Shown here in pieces: positions 1 through 11,877 of a DNA stretch of 64,000 nt. A program made the position numbers and the translations under genes. Origin of the DNA: Aurifilum marmelostoma (taxonomy: Eukaryota; Ascomycota; Sordariomycetes; Diaporthales; Cryphonectriaceae); contig JAMXSV010000010.1 of NCBI GenBank assembly GCA_027559495.1, forward strand, positions 1,054,001-1,118,000, given 5' to 3'. Under the pieces are notes generated by a model. The model had not been told where the DNA came from. It did not search any database and saw only the letters and a list, made by a program, of their open reading frames with translations. Each line of letters begins with the position of its first letter. The stretch's first letter is position 1.

Positions 1-275
1 ACTTCAAAAACAACATCTGGGTCACCACCAGCGGGCACTTCTGCACGCAGTCTCTGAAGTTCGTGGTCGACGCCATCGGTGCGGATCGTGTCCTCTTCAG
101 CGTTGACTACCCTTACGAAACGATCGAGAACTGTTCTGCGTGGTGGGATGGGAAGGCTGAGGAAGTCAAGGCTGCAGTAGGCGGCTTGGATAACTACAGG
201 AAAATTGGAAGGGAGAATGCAAAGGCGTTGCTAAAGCTAGGAAAGTATCATGATTCTGAGGCCCCTGTTTCGTGA
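1..275 (+). CDS. Amidohydrolase-2 family decarboxylase, 3' end only
   Basis: The reading frame is open from the left edge (codons begin at base 3) and stops with TGA at 273-275, so only about the last 90 residues are present. The visible tail contains TTSGHFCTQSL and then RVLFSVDYPYE. That pairing is the C-terminal signature of the metal-dependent amidohydrolase-2 family that includes 2,3-dihydroxybenzoate and gamma-resorcylate decarboxylases; the Asp in the SVDYP segment corresponds to the metal-ligand Asp of these TIM-barrel enzymes. The family removes the carboxylate from hydroxybenzoates in the cytosol. The exact substrate cannot be read from the tail. A DAL5-type permease gene lies convergently 413 bp away, consistent with uptake and breakdown of an aromatic acid, but this is inference from position only. 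Confidence 0.85.
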   Translation, partial: FKNNIWVTTSGHFCTQSLKFVVDAIGADRVLFSVDYPYETIENCSAWWDGKAEEVKAAVGGLDNYRKIGRENAKALLKLGKYHDSEAPVS

Positions 276-688
276 TCAGATGGAGCGGATAGAGACCTAC
301 GCGGAGATGAAGTGAGGGGAGGGCTCCTATAAGTGCCGTAGGTGGACTTGTGGCTATGGACGAGTATCAGATTTGACATATGAACAAAATTTCATTATTT
401 ACTGTTCCACGACCGTCCGAAATATCTTCCATGGCTCCAAACCTTTACGCCAGCCCTCCAATCGCAAGTGGAGTCCATTATTCTGCCAAGATGAAGGTCA
501 TTTATCTTCTTCCCGGTTCTGTGGATGACTGCCTCGACATCGCTGAGCAAGTCCCCCCGCCCCCCATTCAGATAGGTATCACAGTGTTCTAGACGTCTGA
601 GCTTACATATAATGTCACCAATGCTAGTAAATGATGCTGATTCGTAGCTGTTGATAGCCTCCGAGAAATATATAACAGTTATGGACTC
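276..688. other. Intergenic, convergent 3' ends
   Basis: Space between two convergent genes. It contains only short reading frames with no recognisable protein and no RNA gene that I can see. Confidence 0.5.
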
Positions 689-2728
689 CTAGTGCACGTA
701 TCTGAATGAAACCACTGCGTCTCCACCATGGCCCACCTTGGACCCCGACACCTGAGCGTGGTTGACGACGCCGTGCTCTTCTTCCTCCTCGAACTTGCGG
801 TTCTGCTTCTTGAGATAGGACTTGATGTAGAGGGCCATGCCGGCACAAAGCAAGCACGCACCGCTCATGACGCCACCGCCAGCGTAATACCTGGGCTCCT
901 GACTGTCCGGAAACATGTATGCGGTGTAGAAGTGAGCGACGCCAGCTCCCATGAAGTTCATGATAGCTAGAGCAGCAGCGCGTTTCGCACGCGGCCGGGG
1001 CAGCGATGCGCTCACCCAGCTCACGCACAGGTTATACGGCGAGTAGGAGCCGCTCGTCATCAGGAACATTGAAAAGTAGCGTCCACCAGTTGTAGGGACG
1101 AACATAGCCTTGTGCATGATAGGTTAGCAAGACCTGTGCCGAGGAAGAACCTCACGAGGATACCGTATGGAAACTTACAAGAAGATTGCCGAGTAAAGCG
1201 AAGATCATGGGAACCGCGATATGGTAACCACGTTCTTGCTTGCGTGCGGCATGGAACGAGACAGCCAGGGACACGATGAAGGCGAAGAAATACGGAGGAG
1301 ACGTGAGGAGCAAGGTCGTGGTGTCCCCGTAGCCCAAGGTGCCGACGATGGAAGGGAAGAAGTTGCTGAACGACTGGGAGGTGATGAGTGACATTTGCAA
1401 GACGACAAACATGTACAGTTTTGGGTCGATTAGGGCTTGCTTGAGGCCCCACAAGACAGACTCGTGATCCTCGTCAATGATGCCAGCATTTTCCTTCCGG
1501 ATCCGCCATTCCTGAACACCGTTCTATGATCAGTATCACTTGTCTCCAGACCCAAGACATCATGGTAACGTACCGCAAAGAGCTGCATCTCTCTCGGGAT
1601 AAAAGGATGTTTGCTCTGGAGGGGATAGTCTGTAAGAAGTGGCAGGAACAGGAGAGCAATGACTACAGTCATTGAGCCCTCAATGATGAAAAGCCATTCC
1701 TACGCCTCTCGGGTCAGCTTCCGTTCCTGATGGAACACAACGCCGGCTAGGTGTAATGGGAGTCCTTACCCAAGAAGGTCTACCAGCAGCGCCATCCATG
1801 CGAGCAGTGACTGTTCAACAAGGCTCCGTCAGCATTACCCTCTGTTGGGAACCTAGTGAGAAGGTGGTTCTGACGTACTTCCGGCCGCGATGAGACCCGA
1901 GAAAGCGGTCGCCAGCATGTTGCCTCCATAGAGGATAGCAATGCGAGGTGGCAGCTCTGCTCGAGTGTACCAGCAACTCAGCAGGAAAAACACAGCTGGC
2001 AAGAACGGTGCTAGATATTTGCTTTGTTAGATATAATCAGATGAAGGGCTGGCCGGAATAGATTCCCATACCCTCGATGAGTCCAAGGATGACTCTGATT
2101 GATGCAAGCTGGGCGAAGTTCTTCGCGAAGCCTTGACACATTGACAGGATTCCCCACAGAGAGGTGAGCATACAAATGTAGTAGGATCTGTGAGACCTGG
2201 TGTGAATCTTCTTGTTTCCCGTGCAAGTGATCGAGAAGACTTACGGGCGAACTTTGCCAATAATCAGATTGGACGGCACCTGAGTGATACAATCTATCTA
2301 CCGTTTAGTAGTCTTGCAATGTTATCTTTTATGCGGAGGTATTACTTACAGCCCAGGTAGAACATCAACAAGCATGTATTGTATTGCTCATTGGTGATGT
2401 TCAATGTCTCTGTCAAGCCGGTGATCTTGGCACTAGCAATATTATTACGGTCGCTAATAATCGAGACTGATTAGTTCTCCTGGACTGATCGACATCATGG
2501 TAGGTAGGCTCAGTCTTTGACGTACAGGATGTTCAAGAGGAAAAGCACAAAGACTACAGGCATGATGGTGCAATCCAGCCTCCTCGTAAGGTGTCTATTC
2601 AACTGTCGCTGCTCATCATGCGTGAGGTGGGCGATCTCCTCCGGCAGAGGGAGATCGTCTGCGAGGAGATTTGGCGGCTTGTCATAGTGCTCAACACTGT
2701 GCTTGGACTGGTCGATCGTATCAGACAT
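689..2728 (-). CDS. MFS permease, DAL5/allantoate (anion:cation symporter) family
   Basis: Multi-exon gene, ATG at 2728, stop at 689. At least seven short introns are visible; the first (2454-2525) has a GTACGT donor and joins ...LNIL to DRNNIASAK, the hallmark after transmembrane helix 1 in DAL5/TNA1-type permeases. Later exons give VPSNLIIGKVRP, the MDGAAGRPSW stretch before the central loop, EWLFIIEGSMTVV, and a C-terminal half with helices such as MFVVLQMSLITSQSFSNFF. The N-terminus is a hydrophilic tail of about 50 residues and the C-terminus ends in an acidic then polar tail. These proteins sit in the plasma membrane and import organic anions (allantoate, nicotinate and related carboxylates) with protons. 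The neighbouring decarboxylase and hydroxyacid dehydrogenase suggest an organic-acid substrate, which I cannot specify. Confidence 0.9.
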
Positions 2729-3592
2729 TGTAGCGAACCCGGCCGGCGATGCGATCTCACTGAATAGATGTGACGATGCGCTTCTGTGTTCAGGAGGACA
2801 GCCTTGTTACGAAGGGTACGGGGCAAGACAACTATATTATGGGCAGATGCCTGAAGGAGTATTGCCGAGCTGTCAACAGCCGATGCATCGGGAAGAAAGC
2901 CGAGATGCTGCCAACTGGTGTTCATGTGGAGTACAATTAACCGACGTTCCACTTGAGGTGAAGATGTGCAAGAGCTGCTGGGGGGCAATACTGGGGACAA
3001 GACTTGTAGCTGACACAGTTATAAGTAATGGGTATGTGTAATACCAGTGCTTCGAGGAGGGGTTAAGGCGAGGAGCGTACCTCCTACATGCCGCTTTTCC
3101 GGCCTACTCAAAGGCTCACACACATATATACTCATATGCGCATTCTGCTTGCCCACAGACAATGATAAGTACGGACACTTCTGATCAGGTACTACCTCGT
3201 AGCCCTCAGGCTCGAGACCCGAGAGGGAGAGGATCAATTATTATAGGGCCAAACTTCTGAGGCATTTCATCTACAATTTGATCTAGGAAAAAGGGATGCC
3301 AACAGAGAGCGCAAGCACTGCTTTCCCTTACACTGTAGGTCTCGCGGCCAAAGATCTCGGAGACAAGTCCGACATGGCATCTCGAATCAATGCGGAGAAG
3401 TACTCCACTGCCCCCTCCCCCCACGGGGAAAATTCAGGAGGCAATCCCAGAGGGGAAAGAGATCCACTCCACCCCTACAGTATATAGACGCACTGAATCA
3501 CGTACCGCGGGTTTACTAGATCAGTACATGGATATGCTGGATATGATTTTGTCTCATCAGTACTATATGAACTCAAAATCATAGCACTGCTT
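2729..3592. other. Intergenic; promoter side of the permease
   Basis: About 860 bp between the permease start and the stop of the upstream dehydrogenase. It should hold the permease promoter. I see no convincing gene; short open frames on both strands are unremarkable. Confidence 0.5.
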
Positions 3593-4660
3593 TCATGCCA
3601 GAGCGGACGCTGCCTCGAATGCCTTCTTATTGACCGGAGTCAGTGGTTCACCAACGAAATCCCCATGCTCTCCAACCACAGCAAGGATGTTCTTCATGGC
3701 ATTGAGTTCAAAGTTGATGCGAGTGTTGAGAGCCCCGCCGCCAATGTGGGTCGTTAGGGTGACATTTTCCATGGCAGCCAGCTCTTTTGACACCTGTGGC
3801 TCGTGGTAGTGTACGTCGAGCCCAGCAGCGGAGATCTTGCCGCTTTTCAGAGCCTTGACCAGCGCTTCTTCGTTCACCACCTGCCCTCTGGCCGTGTTGA
3901 TGAGCCGTGACCCTTGCTTCATCGCCGCGAAGGCTTCATCGTTGATCAGGTCCTGAGTGTGCGCGTTTAATGGGGTGTGTAGGCTGACACAGTCCGCGAC
4001 TGCAAGGAGGCTGTGAAGGTCGGCGTGGAATGTCGCCCCAAGCTCTTTTTCCGTCTCTTCGGAAGACCGAACGACGTCGTAGTAGTGGATCTCCATGCCA
4101 AGTGCCGTCCGTGCCTTGTATGCCAGCTTCTTGCTGATGTTCCCCAGTCCGACAATCCCAAGCACATGACCCCGAGGATTCGCAGAGATGGTCGCAATCA
4201 GCTTGTGCGTGGTGTTGAATACCTCCGGGTCACAGGTCCGTGCCGCGAGCTGCGACCTGGTGAAGTTGCGAAACACGGAGAGGATCATGTACAGCCCTGT
4301 GTCAGACACAGCCTCGTCAGAAGCTCCCGCCCCGTTGGCGTACCAGATCCCTCGCCGGCCCAGCGCGTCGACGTCCGCCCAGTTGAAGCCCGCGCCAGCC
4401 GATGCGAAGATCCGAACCGATCGCGGGAGGAGCGATATCAGCTCATCGTCCCATTGACCCATCTCGCCGCCTGTCTGGAAGTGTGGGCGGAAGATGGCTG
4501 AAAAGTCGCCATATTTCTTGTCCTTTAGAGCCTGAATAAACGAGGCACGGTCGAGATCCTCGTTCTGCCTAACCTCAAATCGGCTCAGAAACTCATTCTC
4601 GTAAAACTGGTGGTTGTACTTGATCGGTTCGCCAATATGCAGCACAATTGGTTTTGGCAT
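3593..4660 (-). CDS. D-2-hydroxyacid dehydrogenase (glyoxylate reductase / D-mandelate dehydrogenase-like)
   Basis: Single-exon frame of 355 residues. The frame stays open 83 codons further upstream, but that extension is low quality and the family starts at MPKPIVLHIGEP, so 4660 is chosen. Substrate-domain residues come first, then the NAD(P)-binding fold with GIVGLGNISKKLA (a GxGxxS variant of GxGxxG). The catalytic set is visible: Arg in NTARGQVVNEEAL, Glu in YHEPQVSKEL and His in TTHIGGGALN. The family reduces 2-keto acids such as glyoxylate, hydroxypyruvate or phenylglyoxylate to D-2-hydroxy acids, usually in the cytosol. The length matches fungal members. The specific substrate is not determined; mandelate-type or glyoxylate-type are the main options. 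Confidence 0.9.
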   Translation of the reverse strand: MPKPIVLHIGEPIKYNHQFYENEFLSRFEVRQNEDLDRASFIQALKDKKYGDFSAIFRPHFQTGGEMGQWDDELISLLPRSVRIFASAGAGFNWADVDALGRRGIWYANGAGASDEAVSDTGLYMILSVFRNFTRSQLAARTCDPEVFNTTHKLIATISANPRGHVLGIVGLGNISKKLAYKARTALGMEIHYYDVVRSSEETEKELGATFHADLHSLLAVADCVSLHTPLNAHTQDLINDEAFAAMKQGSRLINTARGQVVNEEALVKALKSGKISAAGLDVHYHEPQVSKELAAMENVTLTTHIGGGALNTRINFELNAMKNILAVVGEHGDFVGEPLTPVNKKAFEAASALA

Positions 4661-6140
4661 CTTGATACTGAGGCCTTTGTTGGCTCCGATAATTGGACGA
4701 GGGGTGTTGTTATGTTTGTAGGTAAGACACTTCTTGCGTTGCACGGTCCTCAGGCAGCGCCAGGTTGTCGATGTGAGCATATCGCAATATGAATGGGATA
4801 TTGTGACCATTGAGATCATGAACAAGATCCAGTATATATGGGTTGCTAAACGACGGAGCGGTCCCCTTCCGAGAGTCGGAGAGAAGACCGAAGGCCGGCT
4901 GACCCACAAATTCGGGACATCTGGTCCCTAGATGCTTACTACACTACAATGCTTTTCATACAGTATATGGTATATACATATATTCGAAAGCGTTTGGAAG
5001 TTCCAATTTCAGTGACTTATTCTCTACAGGATATAAAGTTGTATAAACAACCTTCTGCGCAGCCGACACAGAGAGTATCGAGTGCGGGGCTCGGAAAGCA
5101 TAGCAATTCCCAGGCAGAACTACTACTGGGTGTCCACTGGCCTCTCGAACCCAGATCTGAGTTTTTCTATGTACTCCGAGATACGGCCGGGAAATGTACG
5201 ATTCTGACGGGGTATATATTTACGTACATACATGTTTTTCTAAGAGAAGCTGCATTGAGTGCATTCATTATATCGGCGGCGCAGCTCCGACGGTCCTGCT
5301 GAGAAGCCTAGAATGTGGGTCTCGGTTGACTGTCTTCTTAAGTCTAGAGGACTTACTACATATCAATCATGCAAATAAACATACCTAAGTATAAGCATTA
5401 GACCTGATTCAGCCTAAGGAACGCGCCTGTGGTCCACTGCTTGGTTCTGCGAAGCCTGAAATTGACCTATCAATATCGCCATCCTGGGTGATAGGAATCA
5501 TCTGGTAGCTATGGTTCCGTTTCGCAACCTTGAGATATGAATCGATTTCCAGCGTGGAAGATTATATCACTTGGAGTAGTATGAGGAAGCAGATTGTGAT
5601 AAAGTGTAAATTATACTCAAGAAGACTTATTTTCATATTATGGACTAAATGATAAACACGAAGTATAAAGAAGACTTATATCGTATCTAGCTTGAACCCT
5701 TTTCCTTCATTTTAAAAAAAAACAAAACAAAAGAGGACCCCAAGAAGCCTTCGCAATATTACTGGCGAGACAGAGCCAAGGCGTGCAGGCGAGGCTGGTG
5801 ATGTACCATCTTGGGCGGCAGGCCAGTCAGTCGTGAGCAGCCAGGTGGTGGCAGGCTGGTCGAGCCGAGCAAACTGAGGTCTACTTTGTCAGCATTTTGT
5901 ACATCGACCAGTCAATGAAGAACAGGGAAATATCTTGTCTAAGTACCTTATAGAGTGTTCTCTTCAGTAGCATCCCCAGAATCAACTCTGGCTTAGCCAG
6001 TGTTGTCCTTGAACGAAACAAGTGAGGCCTTTGCAGAGCAGGCTCTGGCTGCGCCGATGCAGTCGAAATCTTAATTCATGGGCCGAGGGTGGCAAGGCCA
6101 GATTGGGTCTCGTCGAAGAGCCTCAAAGGGCAGGGCAACC
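4661..6140. other. Intergenic, AT-rich
   Basis: About 1.5 kb, AT-rich in the middle (5.3-5.75 kb) with an A-rich tract near 5715-5735. No convincing coding or RNA gene was seen. Confidence 0.5.
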
Positions 6141-6488
6141 TCATCTTGGCTTCTCTTGTCGTAGCCTGGCGGCCCTCTGCAGGCGACGATACTCTCTAAA
6201 AGATTTCGAAAACCCCCCAGCACTTGCCTGCTTCCAACAGAGCTTGCGATGAAGGACGGAAGCGCAGCGGAAGCAAAAACAAGAGACGTATGGCCCGTCC
6301 ACATCGGTACAACAAGGGCACGAGACGATGTAAGTACGGGGCCTTTCGGTTGCTGGGGGGTCGTACGGTGGCGGCGGACTGCTCAAGTCTTGCTGGAGAG
6401 CCGAGGCAGACTCCTTTGGGCCTTCTGGGGTCTTGCCAGGAACATCCTTAGCAGTGCGCTGGAAACGAGCTCTGAAGCGCTGCAACAT
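6141..6488 (-). CDS. Small proline- and cysteine-containing hypothetical protein
   Basis: A 115-residue frame starting at the ATG at 6488; an 86-codon upstream extension of the frame is poor in quality and was excluded. The N-terminus is basic, followed by SSPPPPYDPPATERP, a proline segment with a PPxY-like motif (PPPY). A cysteine cluster follows, with CPCC, CFCFRC and CWKQ inside about 30 residues, and the tail is strongly basic. No signal peptide or membrane segment is present. I do not recognise the family. The cysteines could bind metal and PPxY motifs can bind WW domains, but neither role is shown. It could be a chance ORF; the clear bias in composition argues mildly for a real gene. 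Confidence 0.4.
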   Translation of the reverse strand: MLQRFRARFQRTAKDVPGKTPEGPKESASALQQDLSSPPPPYDPPATERPRTYIVSCPCCTDVDGPYVSCFCFRCASVLHRKLCWKQASAGGFSKSFREYRRLQRAARLRQEKPR

Positions 6489-7800
6489 CTTGTTGTTGTG
6501 GGTAGAGCTTGTCGTAAAAGTTTGGGAGGCTGCGGTGTTTGTACGGTCGTGGTGTTGGAAAGAAGTCTCTGGGTGATATTTCTTGAAAAAGCTTGCTGTG
6601 GAAGGGTGAGGGGCAAGAGAACCAACAACAGGATACCTGCGGCCTCTTATAATAATACAAGAAGAGCATATCACAGACCTTCGCAACAGTGCATGAAGCG
6701 GCGCCAACACTAGGCCTTGCAATAGTTCTCCGTCAACTTCATACAATTGACCAGTGCCTTTCTAGCGGCAAACTTGAAAGCTAGCTTATTACTCTTCCAG
6801 GCACTTTTGCTTTAGATCTGCAAAGTGATTCAACAAAGGTCAGCTAAGCAGCGGAACCAGCAGTCTGAGGTCTGTGTCCGGGGGTTCCACTCGACGCTAT
6901 GGGTCATGACTTGCCAGACTTATCTTCAGTGGCCTGTCAATAATTGAGAATAATTCATGGTAGTCAACCAAGAAGAAGTCCAGACGGTTCTCAAAGGTTG
7001 ACTAGCCAGCTTTTCTCACACATGCCAAGTCCAAAACAGCGTGCCTGACGTGACCATTTCCTGATGGCGGTGTTGATAGGAGGCTACCTGCTCCTAGCTT
7101 CCTTGTAAGGTGCTTCAGCTTGAGAAAGAGGAATGCTCTGAGTGACTTCAAAATTTGTTTATTCCTATTGAGAAATCAAAAGTGCGCTCGGAACGTGGAG
7201 GTCGTGCCAATGTTGAGATAAAATGGGGCCGACATGTTTGCCTTATGACCTCGGGAGCTGGCATAGGGTATGCGGGTGTGACGCTTCACGTATGCATGTC
7301 TTCTGCAGCTTGCTGTCTTGGATTTGGTCTCTCAGTCCTTTACCTAATCTATAAAAGACAGCCACGGGCTATGTCTAACGTGGCTTTAGACAATAAATTT
7401 CTATGAGCAAATATATTGAACAAATTCTCGGTACAATATCATTGACGTCTAGAGTCGAGGAACAATAGTGTCCCGACCCGTCCCAATACGCGCTGCCAGG
7501 TTCCTTCATTTCCATGGAAGATTGTGAGCATGTCGGAGTCATACTGACTGCCTCAGACATCGAAAACCAATTTCATTCCTTCATCAGCCCGTGAGCGATA
7601 TCACGGTCATTGGTGCACCCGACAACGAACAGGTATTATTAGCCAGAACTGCAGCACAACATAGTACAAAGTAGATTTGTGCCCAAGCCCTCTGCTCTAC
7701 TATCAGACGCTGAACTATAGCTACCTTATCTCGAAGGAATACATTATATTTACCACTCATCTTCCATGATCGATCTTGTGAGCCACCGGCGACTGTTCCT
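6489..7800. other. Intergenic
   Basis: About 1.3 kb between the small hypothetical gene and the stop of the Zn2Cys6 regulator. Only short, featureless reading frames were seen. Confidence 0.5.
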
Positions 7801-10320
7801 TCACAAGAAGGTCGGACTCAGATTATCCGTCGTCTCGAACATGTTTGGGCCGGTGCTTAGATACATCAGCTCGGGAGCTCCCAAGCTCATATTGTTGTCC
7901 AACAGGAAATCCAGGCCCAGATTATTCACCGAGACGTCATTTGGGAATGGTTGGCCGGGGAATCTGGAGCTGTCCTCTCCATCGGTGTCGTCAGCAGGCA
8001 CTGCGTCCTGACGCGTCTGCGAGCCTGGCGTCGGAACCTGTAGCCTGTCCACAATACTCTTGAGCCCACCAGCCATGAGGTGGATCAAATGCCAATTTCC
8101 TACGGGCGTCGATCGATAGAGTTCGACAAGTGTCGAGATCGATTCGATGACAACCGGCTTCTCGATGAGCAATCCGCCGTAGATCATGGCCAGCTTGGCG
8201 AGAAACATACATGCAAACCCTGTCATCGAGTGTATGTATGAAGGCATACCTGCTAACGCCGCTCGGATGTCGTGGTCTGTGATCAGGAGGTTGACGATGG
8301 AGGTGGCAGCAGAGACAGCGGAGGAGGCCGCCTCCAGGAAATACGGTGGTATGCACCCGTCGCGCAGCCCCCTGAATACGTGCGAGTAGAGATGCAGCTT
8401 TGCAAAGTGGAAGTGCAACATGACACCTTTGCGAGGAAAGCTGCCAATCTGGTTGTGATGGTCTGCGAGAGCCCAGTCAGTGGTTATAACAGTCCGAGTC
8501 TGATCCCTCAGTATCCTTCACAACAAGCGTACCTGTTACGACCGCGGACCAATGCCCTACCCACTGATCCAGTTGGTGCGCGAAGCTAGCGATCTGCACC
8601 ACATAAATCTGTGGTACCGGGTCGCCCATGTCAGGGCCGAAAAGATCGCGTATGCTCTGCGTGATGTTCACAAGGGCGACCTGGCTGGCAAGTCGCGTGT
8701 CTTCGAGCGCACTTGCAGGAGCAGACTTATCCATGAAAGCCTTCCAGCCTCGAATCGCGTGATCCTCGCGAATCACCGGCTGGCGTCCATACAGCGTCGA
8801 GGAGTGCTGGTCACATATATGTAGGACATACCATAACCGCACGTAGTCAGCGGAGTCCTCATTCCCTTCGTTCACTGCCTTTCGGTAATGACCCGTCAGG
8901 TTGAACTCGGCTGCTCGTCGCACTGCGCAGCCAGAGACGACCCAGCTGATGTCGGAGAGCCAGTAGGATGCAATGCACATGGCCCTCAGGTAGTCTGAGT
9001 CGATTCGACGGTTGAAAATAGATGCGGCGAGGAGACGCCTAAATTCTTTGTTACAGACTAAAAGTTCGATGGTGTTAGTGTGCAAATTTGTCATTAAATA
9101 TGGAATGTCATGTCGAAGTTCCAGGTCATATTGGCTTGAAGGCTCTCGTGCGCAGTGTTGCGCAGAAGGACACTCGAGGTTGACTGCCCCAGCCCCACTG
9201 GAAAGCATCACGTACCTCCGTAGATGGCATTACTTGAGGCATCATGTAGCGCCGAGACGGTAAGAATGCAGACTGTAAGGAGTCGGGAACTCTTGCGCAG
9301 CGCATCCAAGGTCCTGTAGCGACCACCGATTCTATACATGAAAAAGTCTAGGTGATCAATGTAGAGGTGGAAGAGGCGTCCGGCATCCTCAAGAGACAGA
9401 CTCCCTCTTGATATGAGGTCGTCCACCTCATCCACCCGCGGCCTCGATGATGGGCTCGCTTCTCTTTCGTCTGGAGAGCGGAGCGCACTCAGCTTCGTCA
9501 GATGGTATACAGAGTCGATGGGCACTTTGGGGAGCTCCTGGTCGCCATCAGGACATAGGCCAGGAGAATTGTCGCGAGATAGTCCGACTTCCTCGGGAGG
9601 ACGTGGGTGTCCGAGCTCTTCCTCGGATAGTGATGTTTGTTGTAAGCGTTTGGAGCTCCGCAGTGTCGACAAGGGAGGAAGATCCATTGCTTTCAGCACA
9701 TGCTGGAGGCTTGCATGCAGCATTTCTAGATCCTGGACCATAGTTACAGTCGACCTGTATGTTGAAACCCCATTGATTAGCTAACATTCGAAGTGCATTT
9801 TATCCACAGATACCTCGAGGGCTGCACGCACTGTGACCTTTCGCTTATAAGCGTCTGCAAGCTCTTGTTGAGCACACAGCCCTGAGAACGGTGTAAGCCT
9901 TCCCCTCAAAGCATGGGATCAGAAGTTTTCTTTGGTAATGCGAGCAAGACCAGTGCTTACGAGGTTCTTTTCAACGCATCTCCGGCAAGGAGGTCCCGCG
10001 TTTTCGTCCATGATACATTTAATCTGCTACATGTAAGCAGTCTGCCGGACTTGAGGCTATCAGTTAGAGACATCCATACGCACTTTCTGCTTTCGACAAG
10101 CAGCACATGCACGGATCTTGCGAGAGATTGCTGGTGTATGCTGAGCTATCAACCCATCGCTAGCAGTGCGTTGATACCCTGCCGGCCCTCCCCTCGGCGG
10201 TGATGAGATGCTGTCGTTGTTACCAGATGTTGGTTCTGACCCAGTACCATCCTTTGAAAACCTGGATTCAGATATGGGTCCAACATTGGCCTCAACCCAG
10301 GAACGCTTCCTCGACGCCAT
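7801..10320 (-). CDS. Zn2Cys6 fungal transcription factor, PrtT-like architecture
   Basis: Multi-exon gene. The ATG at 10320 opens MASRKRSWVEAN; an in-frame ATG at 10449 is possible but its extra 43 residues look like leader. The zinc cluster is split by an intron: RKIRACAACRKQKVR, then IKCIMDENAGPPCRRC, giving the six-cysteine spacing of GAL4-type DNA-binding domains. A central regulatory region follows with HLYIDHLDFFMYRIG, then the fungal-specific TF domain (CIASYWLSDISWVVSG, AAEFNLTGHYRK, and the helical segment MLHFHFAKLHLYSHVFRG joined over a GTACGC intron near 8.45 kb). The order and the last motif resemble the protease regulator PrtT and its relatives. It acts in the nucleus; target genes are unknown. 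No obvious pathway partner is adjacent. Internal intron borders are approximate. Confidence 0.85.
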
Positions 10321-11877
10321 CTCTCGGCTTGCTGCCTGTTGCGGCCTCGTTGAGTGACGACTGTCAATGCAGAGAAGAAAGTTTGGAGAAGCGGTCACAA
10401 AGGCCGAGTAAGGAAAACGTGGGGAAATGGAGCCAAAGTATGGGGTCAAAGGTGGGTTTCAGAATGCGGGGTGAGGGAATTGAATACGGGGTTTCCATTC
10501 AGTTTCTCCAGTATGTATTCTGCCCCACCACTCTGAATAATGAATATCTTCAACCACTTATATATGGCTCGCCAGCCGATTCTTCCCCAGCCGGCATAGC
10601 TCTGCGACGGTCTGCTGTCTATTCTTCATGGCAACTATGGCTTTCGGTGTACGCATCACAGCATGAATTGTTCGAACAGCGGAGACTAGGAACGACGGCA
10701 TCTGGTGGTTGCTATCGAAGCCGACATTCCATTGTATCTTGCTCGAGAGTGCCCAAATCTGAACTCTATGCTACATCTAAAAGACTTTCAGTTGCCTGGA
10801 AACAATCAGGATCTACAGAATATCAAACGAGTCTGCGTGCTTCCGTCCAGAAACGATCGCATACCCTTTCGGAGTTCCGATGCTTCGGCCCTTGTAATCC
10901 CATATCTTTTACCTGGTGAGAAATAAACCAGATTCAAGTGCTCTGTTCACATCAAGTACACGCTCGGTGCCAGGTATCGAGAAGGAAATAACCATATTGC
11001 CATGATAGGATCTGCGTTATTGACATGTGTACATCAAGGTCATCTGCAGAATCAATGCGTAGTATTCACGTTCAATATTGATAGACGCATGAATAATTAC
11101 CTCACATTTCTCAAGGTTGTCCAACTGAAGCGTTGATTATGAAAATATTTGAGCTATTGCGCAACACCCGACGATGGCTGCACAAGAAACACAACCAAAG
11201 GCTCAAGTAACAACAAACACAAACAAGGTCCACTTGCTATCCCATCCTCCCTGGATCTGGGCTGCAGTGCTGGGCAGGGGTTCTCTTCCTCACCCATCCA
11301 GCCAACTGTATACGGAGTACTATGTAGGCGCACTTCTAGCCCCCCTCGGTCTTGTGGCCGGATGGGATCAGACAAGCGACGACGATGCTACCCAAGTCAC
11401 TGTCCTAGCGCGCCACATTCCGCCTGGCACAGCGGCATAATTAGCACTCTTTTTGTTGGTCGTAAATCAGCACTATTCACCCCTCGGAAAGGACCATTGC
11501 AACTTGTCCATAAGCAGGCAAGGCTCACCTGCTTAATTCTCCGCAAGCGAGGAGCACCAAGATAAGAAGGCGCCAAAAAGAACAGGACACTTAATTGCCA
11601 TTTACCTCTCTCTTCTTGTCTTTATTCTTCCCCTTTTCTAAGGAAAGATAAGTCACTTGCTGTACCCTACCTACTGTACACCACCCGTCAAAAAAAGCTT
11701 GTTACTCTGCTCAGCAAACCAGATGGCATTAAGCTTATTTTCCAAAAGATAATAACCTTACTCAGCCTCGGCTCTCGTTGCTTTTCACGAGATGCTTTCT
11801 GCAACGGTTTGAGGGGCTCCGAGTCCCCTCTCGGTGACTGATGTTGCGACGTTGAACCTCATCATCTCTGAAAAATC
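10321..11877. other. Intergenic between divergent genes
   Basis: About 1.55 kb separating the regulator start from the acyltransferase start, so it should contain both promoters. No convincing gene was found; open frames near 11.15-11.56 kb lack any recognisable feature. Confidence 0.5.

Noticed and set aside
4661..4909. N-terminal extension of the hydroxyacid dehydrogenase
   Set aside because: The frame is open but the 83 residues match nothing expected for the family, which starts at MPKPIVLHIGEP.
11149..11565. 138-residue plus-strand ORF upstream of the acyltransferase
   Set aside because: No recognisable domain, odd composition, and overlapping frames of similar length on both strands.
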